Origin: JAJDFU01 sp964595955 | Lineage (GTDB): Bacteria; Bacteroidota; Bacteroidia; Chitinophagales; Saprospiraceae | Length of the DNA stretch: 64,000 nucleotides | NCBI GenBank assembly: GCA_964595955.1 | Contig: CAZQSF010000005.1 | Coordinates: 1-64,000, forward strand | Reading direction: 5' to 3' | In this document: piece by piece, positions 59,461 through 64,000 of the stretch | Numbering within the stretch: position 1 is the first letter of the stretch | Layout of the letters: each line of letters begins with the position of its first letter | Translations under genes and position numbers: made by a program | The notes under the pieces: generated by a model | What the model was told of the DNA's origin: nothing | The model's input: the letters and a program-made list of their open reading frames with translations, nothing else | Database searches by the model: none

Positions 59461-60159
59461 TCAGGTATTCAGGACTTCACTCCAGTTGCCCCGTAAAGTA
59501 GGCTCTTTTTCGTTCTTTTCCAGAATGGCCAAAAAACGCTCCCGGGATATGCCGCGCGCCCCAAGGCTTGCCAGGTGTCGGGTAGCCTGCTGGCAATCGA
59601 CCAGCCAGAATCCTTCCTCCCGCAGTTGCTGTACCAGCCAGATAAAGCCGAATTTGGAGGCGTTGCTCACCCGGGTGAACATGGACTCTCCAAAGAAAAC
59701 CCTTCCCAGCGAAATTCCATACAGCCCGCCCACGAGCTCTTCGCCTTTCCAGACTTCTACCGAATGGGCGAACCCCAGCTGGTGAAGCCGCTGATAAGCC
59801 GCCAGCATATCTTCGGTTATCCAGCTGCCGCCCAATTGCCCGGGCCGCGAAGTGGTGCGGCACGCCTCGATCACCCGGTTGAAGGCCGAATCCAAGCTCA
59901 CCTCAAATTTACGCTGATTAAAATAAGGACGCATGCTTTTAGACACCTTCAGCTCGCCCGGAAACAATACAAATCGGGGATCGGGCGACCACCACAGGAT
60001 CTCTTCGCCTTCGTTGTACCAGGGAAAGATTCCCCAGCGATAAGCCAGCAGCAGGCGCTCCGGACTCAAGTCGCCCCCCATGGCCAAAATACCCCGGGGC
60101 GAGGTCAGATTGGGATGCGGAAAGGCCAGATCACTTTTCGACAAGAGGTATATCGGCAT
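59461..60159 (-). CDS. aat: Leucyl/phenylalanyl-tRNA--protein transferase
   Basis: Aat adds Leu or Phe to the N-terminus of proteins with basic N-terminal residues, marking them for the ClpS-ClpAP N-degron pathway. The 232-residue protein carries the family hallmarks LLAYRWGIFPWYNEGEEILWW (given in part) near 37-57, SPDPRFVLFPGELKVSKSM, VEVWKGEELVGGLYGISLGRVFFGESMF (in part) and the final LLxGxRGISRERFLxIL-like block. The heme A synthase gene lies 51 bases upstream. Confidence 0.95.
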   Translation of the reverse strand: MPIYLLSKSDLAFPHPNLTSPRGILAMGGDLSPERLLLAYRWGIFPWYNEGEEILWWSPDPRFVLFPGELKVSKSMRPYFNQRKFEVSLDSAFNRVIEACRTTSRPGQLGGSWITEDMLAAYQRLHQLGFAHSVEVWKGEELVGGLYGISLGRVFFGESMFTRVSNASKFGFIWLVQQLREEGFWLVDCQQATRHLASLGARGISRERFLAILEKNEKEPTLRGNWSEVLNT

Positions 60160-60210
60160 AAGCGGGAAGGCTTACCCCATACTAGGATTTTTGTGGAAGA
60201 AATAGAAGCC

Positions 60211-61323
60211 CTACACCTCCGCAGTTGCCGCTCGCTCCGGGGAATTTGCTCGATGCCGGGTTTTCACCGGCCTTTTCCCACCGAGATGATAAAGCAGGAA
60301 CAGGGTAGCTCCCAACAACAGCAGAGCCACGGCCTGGTGATAAACCCCATAGCCCACCGGAATGGAACCCAGGCTATGGACCACGGTGAGTATGCCCAGT
60401 ACGACCTGCAAGCCCAACAGGCTTATCCACAGCGTGGAAGCCCGGCGGAGCAAGGGTTCGCGCAACCTTTTGAAGAAGAGAACGGCCAGTCCTAAGCCCC
60501 ACAGGACCAGGATGTAAGCAGTGGTGCGGTGCAATAGCTGTACCCAAGCGACGGCAAAGCCTCCCCGATCGTATTCCACCAGGTTTTCCACACGCCACTG
60601 GGACGCATCCAGTACCGGAGCCGGGATCAGCTCCCCGTTCATGTCCGGCCAGCTGGGATAGAAAAGCCCCGCTTTCATCCCGCTCATCAGGCCGCCCAGG
60701 GCGAGCTGGACCACCAACAGAACGGTAAAGTACCCCAGAGTCCGTCTGAGCCTCGGGTAAGCCCCCCTGCGTTCGGGATAGGCCACCAGGAGGGTCGTCC
60801 ACAACAGATAGGCGAACAAGGACAAGGCGATGCCCAGGTGCAGGGTGAGCTTGTAGGCATCGACCCAGGGCCGGTCCACGAGGCCGCTGGCCACCATGAT
60901 CCAGCCAAAGGAGGCGGCCAGCCCTGCGAGAAGGAACACAACGCCCAAACGGGTGAGAAGCCGGCGGTCCAGCCATCCCCTGGCCCAGAAAAAGGCCAGC
61001 GGAATGAGAAAGACAAACCCCATGAGGCGAGCCCACAAGCGATGGATGTATTCCCAGAAATAAATGAACTTGAACTGGGCCATGCTCATGCCCTCGTTGA
61101 TCTTCTCATACTGAGGCGTCTGTTTGTACAGATCGAAGGCCTGCTCCCACTGGGCGGCGTTCAGCGGAGGCAGGGTGCCGCTAACGACCTCCCAGCGGGT
61201 TATGGAGAGGCCCGATCCGGTAAGCCGCGTAACGCCTCCGACGACGACCTGTACGAAAATCATGAACAAACCGGCAAAAAGCCAGTATTTGACTGCTTTC
61301 GGATAGGTTTTCTGACTAGTCAT
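60211..61323 (-). CDS. ctaA: Heme A synthase (COX15/CtaA family)
   Basis: The 370-residue protein has eight TM helices and oxidises the C8 methyl of heme O to formyl, giving heme A for cytochrome oxidase. Conserved signs are GGVTRLTGSGLSITRWEVV (given in part) near 28-46, WEYIHRLWARLMG near 90-102, HLGIALSLFAYL, LLHRTTAYILV and VYHQAVALLLLG, with the paired histidines that bind heme. Length and topology are normal. No oxidase subunit genes are next to it; the gene faces the possible origin region. Confidence 0.94.
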   Translation of the reverse strand: MTSQKTYPKAVKYWLFAGLFMIFVQVVVGGVTRLTGSGLSITRWEVVSGTLPPLNAAQWEQAFDLYKQTPQYEKINEGMSMAQFKFIYFWEYIHRLWARLMGFVFLIPLAFFWARGWLDRRLLTRLGVVFLLAGLAASFGWIMVASGLVDRPWVDAYKLTLHLGIALSLFAYLLWTTLLVAYPERRGAYPRLRRTLGYFTVLLVVQLALGGLMSGMKAGLFYPSWPDMNGELIPAPVLDASQWRVENLVEYDRGGFAVAWVQLLHRTTAYILVLWGLGLAVLFFKRLREPLLRRASTLWISLLGLQVVLGILTVVHSLGSIPVGYGVYHQAVALLLLGATLFLLYHLGGKRPVKTRHRANSPERAATAEV

Positions 61324-61369
61324 TTCTTTGGCATTGGAGAAAGGTTCCCAAAAATCCTGTTGTATTGAT

Positions 61370-61817
61370 AGATGATTTAAAAATTTTTAAAAAAAAGAAC
61401 CATCTATCATCGTCATCAGGAGTGTTAGTATGTACAAAACTTTAAAACCCCTCTCTTGGATTTGTATTTATTCCCACTTTTCGGTCAAAGGCTAACAATG
61501 AGTTAACACGGCGGCGTTCGGGAAATCAAGGAATTGCAAACTTATGCACAAGGCCTGGAAATCGGTACAGGCGGAAAACTTTTGCCATAAACGAAGGTGG
61601 AAATATGACGAATCCCTGTCAGGAACCAGGGGGATATCGAAACCCGGGGCTGTGTGCCGAATGGGGAAAACTAGTTTTACACACTGGATTCAGGAGCCGA
61701 GGTGGACAAGAAGGAGCTTTTCCACCGCATCATCCCCCGGGTGCTGTTAAAATCACCGGTCGGACAAGGGCTGACCATCAGGTCGTTAGCCATGTCCTGA
61801 AAGGGGCTTGTGGAAAA
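61370..61817. other. Candidate replication origin (oriC) region
   Basis: Between the heme A synthase and SRAP genes lies a 604-base spacer without a believable gene. An AT-rich tract (61374-61395, TTTAAAAATTTTTAAAAAAAA, in part) is followed by three exact matches to the DnaA-box consensus TTWTNCACA: TTATGCACA at 61542, TTTTACACA at 61675 and TTTTCCACA on the minus strand at 61809-61817. A one-mismatch box TTTTCCACC lies at 61718. By random expectation that consensus occurs about once in 16 kb. Flanking genes point outward, and parS-like sites and rsmG lie within 26 kb. dnaA itself is not in the window. Confidence 0.4.
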
Positions 61818-61868
61818 GACCTGAAACTATTGATTTGCAGCTCGGGTTGTATTGCTGAAAGCTATACT

Positions 61869-61903
61869 GACGACGAAATGGTTCCCAAACCACTTCGCAA
61901 CGG
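61869..61903. repeat. Contiguous copy of the dispersed hairpin element
   Basis: GACGACGAAATGG (13 bases) and CCAAACCACTTCGCAACGG (19 bases), three bases apart, match two blocks at 904-1027. Here CGAAATGGTT (61874-61883) pairs with AACCACTTCG (61888-61897) with one mismatch around a four-base loop, forming a compact hairpin just 25 bases before the SRAP gene start. Confidence 0.5.
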
Positions 61904-61927
61904 ATATCATTGAAACTCATTTCACCT

Positions 61928-62605
61928 ATGTGCGGACGATTCTCCCTGGCGGCCAGCCGCGAAACCCTACAAGACCAACTGGGCCCGGTGAAAGTGGGTG
62001 AGAACCTGCGCATAAACTACAATGTTGCGCCTACCCAGCCCGCTTACGTGATCACGAATGATCAGCCGGATGAGCTGCAGTACTTCCTCTGGGGGCTGCT
62101 GCCCTTTTGGTCGCGAGAGCCCAAGGTCACGGGCCGGCTCATCAATGCGCGGCGAGAAGGGATCGAATCCAAACCTTCCTTTCGCCTTCCCATTCGACGG
62201 CGGCGCTGCTGGGTGCTGGCCGACAGTTTTTACGAATGGCGAAAAGTCGGTGGTCAGAAGACTCCGTTCCGCATTTTCCCGAAGGAAGGAAACCTTCTGA
62301 TAATGGCGGGCATATGGGACGTATGGGAAGGAGCGGATCGCAGCCTGCACACCTTTTCCATCATTACCTGCCCGCCCAATAGGGAAGTGGCACCCCTGCA
62401 CGACCGCATGCCGGTCTTTTTTACGGATGCCCGGCAGCGGGAGCGCTGGCTACAGGCTCAAGAGATCGAGGAGATCCTGGACTTGCTGCAAACCCCTGCA
62501 GACGGCACCCTGGATATGTACCCCGTATCTGAGAAGGTAAATTCGGTGCGCAACAATTCGCCGGATCTACACGAACCCGTATCCGACCAGCTTTCCCTGT
62601 TCTGA
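61928..62605 (+). CDS. SRAP family protein (abasic-site shield, YedK/HMCES-like)
   Basis: SRAP proteins link covalently to abasic sites in single-stranded DNA through the N-terminal Cys and protect replication forks. The 225-residue product starts MCGRFSLAAS, where Cys2 is exposed after Met removal. FLWGLLPFW near 53-61, INARREG near 72-78, SFYEWRK (Glu103) and PLHDRMPV (His158) are the usual active-site elements. The start is fixed by the need for Cys2; the longer frame would bury it. It lies beside the candidate origin, which suits a replication-linked repair role, though this is only position. Confidence 0.95.
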   Translation: MCGRFSLAASRETLQDQLGPVKVGENLRINYNVAPTQPAYVITNDQPDELQYFLWGLLPFWSREPKVTGRLINARREGIESKPSFRLPIRRRRCWVLADSFYEWRKVGGQKTPFRIFPKEGNLLIMAGIWDVWEGADRSLHTFSIITCPPNREVAPLHDRMPVFFTDARQRERWLQAQEIEEILDLLQTPADGTLDMYPVSEKVNSVRNNSPDLHEPVSDQLSLF

Positions 62606-62629
62606 TCGCTTTTTATTTACCTTGCCGGC

Positions 62630-63082
62630 ATGCGAGCTGTCATTCAACGCGTGAGCGAAGCCCAGGTGGAAACAGACGGGGCCGTCGTTTCCTCGATCGG
62701 CCCCGGATTGTTGATCCTGCTGGGCATTGAGCACGACGACCAATCCGAGGATATCCAGTGGCTGGTGCGAAAGATTATCAACATGCGCCTGTTCAATGAC
62801 GAACAGGGCGTCATGAACGAGTCGGTTCAGGATGTGAACGGCCAATTACTGGTGGTCAGTCAGTTTACCTTGCACGCCAGCACCAAGAAAGGAAACCGGC
62901 CTTCCTACATCCGGGCTGCACGCCCCGAAACGGCCATTCCCCTGTACGAGGCTTTTGTATCCGCCCTTCAGGAAGCTCACGGCAAACCGGTGGGCACCGG
63001 GGTCTTCGGTGCCTACATGAGGGTCCGTTTATGCAATGACGGCCCCATAACCCTATGGCTCGATTCAAAAAACAAGGAATAA
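62630..63082 (+). CDS. dtd: D-aminoacyl-tRNA deacylase
   Basis: Dtd hydrolyses D-amino acids wrongly charged on tRNA. The 150-residue protein has MRAVIQRVSEAQVE at the start, the SQFTLHAST motif near 77-85 and the cross-subunit NDGPITLWLDS near 136-146, with GPIT in place of the common GPVT. Length matches the family. Its stop overlaps the MazG-like start by one base, so they are coupled. It begins 24 bases after the SRAP stop. Confidence 0.96.
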   Translation: MRAVIQRVSEAQVETDGAVVSSIGPGLLILLGIEHDDQSEDIQWLVRKIINMRLFNDEQGVMNESVQDVNGQLLVVSQFTLHASTKKGNRPSYIRAARPETAIPLYEAFVSALQEAHGKPVGTGVFGAYMRVRLCNDGPITLWLDSKNKE

Positions 63083-63420
63083 TGACCCTCAAACAAGCTC
63101 AGGAGCGCGTCGATGCCTGGATTCGCCAGACCGGCATTCGGTATTTCAACGAGCTGACCAACACGGCTATCCTCGCCGAAGAGGTGGGCGAGGTGGCCAG
63201 GCTCATGGCCCGTTTGTACGGCGAACAATCCTTCAAGCGGCCAGAACAGGCTGAAAGCGCTCGCCAGGATCTGGCCGACGAGATGGCCGATGTGTTGTTC
63301 GTGCTCCTTTGCCTGGCCAATCAAACCGGTGTGGACCTGACCCATGCCCTCGAGCAGAATTTCCGGAAAAAGGACCGGCGCGATGCCGAGCGGCATGCCC
63401 GAAATGAAAAGCTGCGCTAG
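63082..63420 (+). CDS. MazG-like nucleotide pyrophosphohydrolase
   Basis: The 112-residue protein is a single MazG-type helical domain. The metal-binding signature EEVGEVARLMARL near residues 33-45 is followed by DLADEMADVLFVLLCLAN near 64-81, giving the EExxE...ExxD pattern. Such enzymes split NTPs to NMP and pyrophosphate and may purge damaged nucleotides. The start at MTLKQAQERV overlaps the dtd stop (TAATG); the longer frame is inside dtd. Its stop codon shares a CTAG with the convergent PrsW-like gene. Confidence 0.88.
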   Translation: MTLKQAQERVDAWIRQTGIRYFNELTNTAILAEEVGEVARLMARLYGEQSFKRPEQAESARQDLADEMADVLFVLLCLANQTGVDLTHALEQNFRKKDRRDAERHARNEKLR

Positions 63421-64000
63421 GGCCGGAAAGGCGAGGCGTCCTGGCACTTCTTGATCATGTCGAAGCTGACGGTAAATCCGATGGCCAGCACCAGGAACGC
63501 TGCCAGTTGAAGGTCGGGTATCAGTTTCTGGAGGACAAAAAAATCGTACAGGCCGTGGAAAACCAGCGGCCAGAGCAGGGCTGCGATCAGCGAAGACCGG
63601 GCCGGCCATTCCGGCCCCGGATAGCGATACATACCCAGGTAAAAACCCATTAGCACGGAGAATATGGCGTGAGCCGGCACGGCTGTAAAGGCCCGGAGAA
63701 AGGTGGTTCGCCACCCGAATTGTTCGGCATAGAGTAAATTTTCCATGGTAGCGAAGCCCATGCCGTACATAATGGCATAGACGATCCCGTCCATGGGCTC
63801 GTTGAAGAATGCTCGGCGCATGGGGTAAAGGCGGAGGAACAGAAGCTTGCACCCCTCCTCCAACAGACCAACGACCAGGAAAGAAAAGACCAGTAAACGA
63901 GGCCAGGAATACTGAACATCACCCAGCAGATTCAGCAATTCCCGTTCCGCTCGCATCAGGGGCCAGGTGATGGCAAAACCGAAAAGAAAGCACAGGGCCA
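63417..64000 (-). CDS. PrsW-like membrane protease (partial, N-terminus beyond window)
   Basis: The frame is open to the right edge and lacks its start within the window: the codons before the first visible Met encode a hydrophobic helix (ALCFLFGFAITWPL). The visible part has the PrsW metal-protease motifs LLEEGCKLL, GFATMENLLYAE and HAIFSVLMGFYLGMY, set in membrane helices. PrsW cleaves anti-sigma factors in Bacillus; the substrate here is unknown. It converges on the MazG-like gene and overlaps it within the CTAG stop sequence. Confidence 0.85.
   Translation of the reverse strand, partial: ALCFLFGFAITWPLMRAERELLNLLGDVQYSWPRLLVFSFLVVGLLEEGCKLLFLRLYPMRRAFFNEPMDGIVYAIMYGMGFATMENLLYAEQFGWRTTFLRAFTAVPAHAIFSVLMGFYLGMYRYPGPEWPARSSLIAALLWPLVFHGLYDFFVLQKLIPDLQLAAFLVLAIGFTVSFDMIKKCQDASPFRP

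Noticed and set aside
61675..61710. CTGGATTC resembling part of tmRNA
   Set aside because: No tRNA-like ends, tag reading frame or GGGG start are present nearby.
61605..61913. Possible 102-residue protein upstream of the SRAP gene
   Set aside because: No family similarity, odd composition, and it spans the DnaA-box cluster and the hairpin element; it looks like chance open frame.

Overview
The window looks like chromosome from a free-living member of the Bacteroidota, most likely the Saprospiria/Lewinella side of the phylum. The call rests on family content (DUF4175, DUF4249, DUF4834, DUF4837, DUF2723 and DUF3127 proteins, a fused thrA followed by thrB and thrC, an atpD-atpC pair apart from the other ATP synthase genes, and mevalonate-pathway mvaD), on promoters of the Bacteroidota form TTG-N18-20-TAnnTTTG in front of several genes, and on the scarcity of Shine-Dalgarno sequences. 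Base composition is moderately GC-rich and even. I see no insertion sequence, prophage, CRISPR array, rRNA or obvious foreign island. The genus is not resolved.

Layout. 0-2 kb: end of a TolC-like efflux gene, an RsmI-like methyltransferase and scpA. 2.1-6.9 kb: a minus-strand DUF5691 / MoxR-type AAA+ / DUF5682 module of unknown function. 7.4-9.3 kb: atpD and atpC with a strong hairpin between them. 9.3-11.7 kb: an aminopeptidase P homologue with a degraded metal site, a small OmpA-domain protein and tRNA-Val. 11.8-24.4 kb: AsmA-like protein, sorbosone-dehydrogenase-like lipoprotein, RidA, RecJ, a TonB receptor with its DUF4249 lipoprotein, a coiled-coil OmpA lipoprotein and a hydrolase. 24.5-31.6 kb: M1 peptidase, a large DUF4175 protein, an RsbW-like kinase and YbeY. 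31.7-36.4 kb: the thrABC operon. 36.5-45.2 kb: second M1 peptidase, mvaD, a serine-palmitoyltransferase-like enzyme, a glycosyltransferase, a VanX-like dipeptidase and MoxR. 45.5-54 kb: DUF4837 lipoprotein, HtpG, M28 peptidase, RpiB and a DUF2723 membrane protein. 54.2-64 kb: RNA modification genes (RluA family, RsmG), an ArsC-fold protein, a DUF3127 protein with an SSB-like tail, Bcp, M23 peptidase, Aat, heme A synthase, SRAP protein, Dtd, a MazG-like protein and a PrsW-like protease running off the edge.

The most interesting non-coding signals concern chromosome maintenance. Two copies of the palindrome GTTCCACGTGGAAC, the core of the ParB-binding site parS, lie at 36.0 and 36.4 kb, one inside thrC. 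A 600-base gene-free region at 61.3-61.9 kb holds an AT-rich tract and three exact matches to the DnaA-box consensus TTWTNCACA, and the flanking genes point away from it. Together these suggest the window lies in the replication-origin domain. Other leads are a possible small RNA divergent from htpG, a folded intergenic element before the DUF4837 gene, and two short dispersed repeats.

Most genes are housekeeping. The best candidate for an undescribed system is the DUF5691-MoxR-DUF5682 module. Start sites were trimmed by family comparison, overlap and promoter position. No database search was possible, so family names come from motif recognition.
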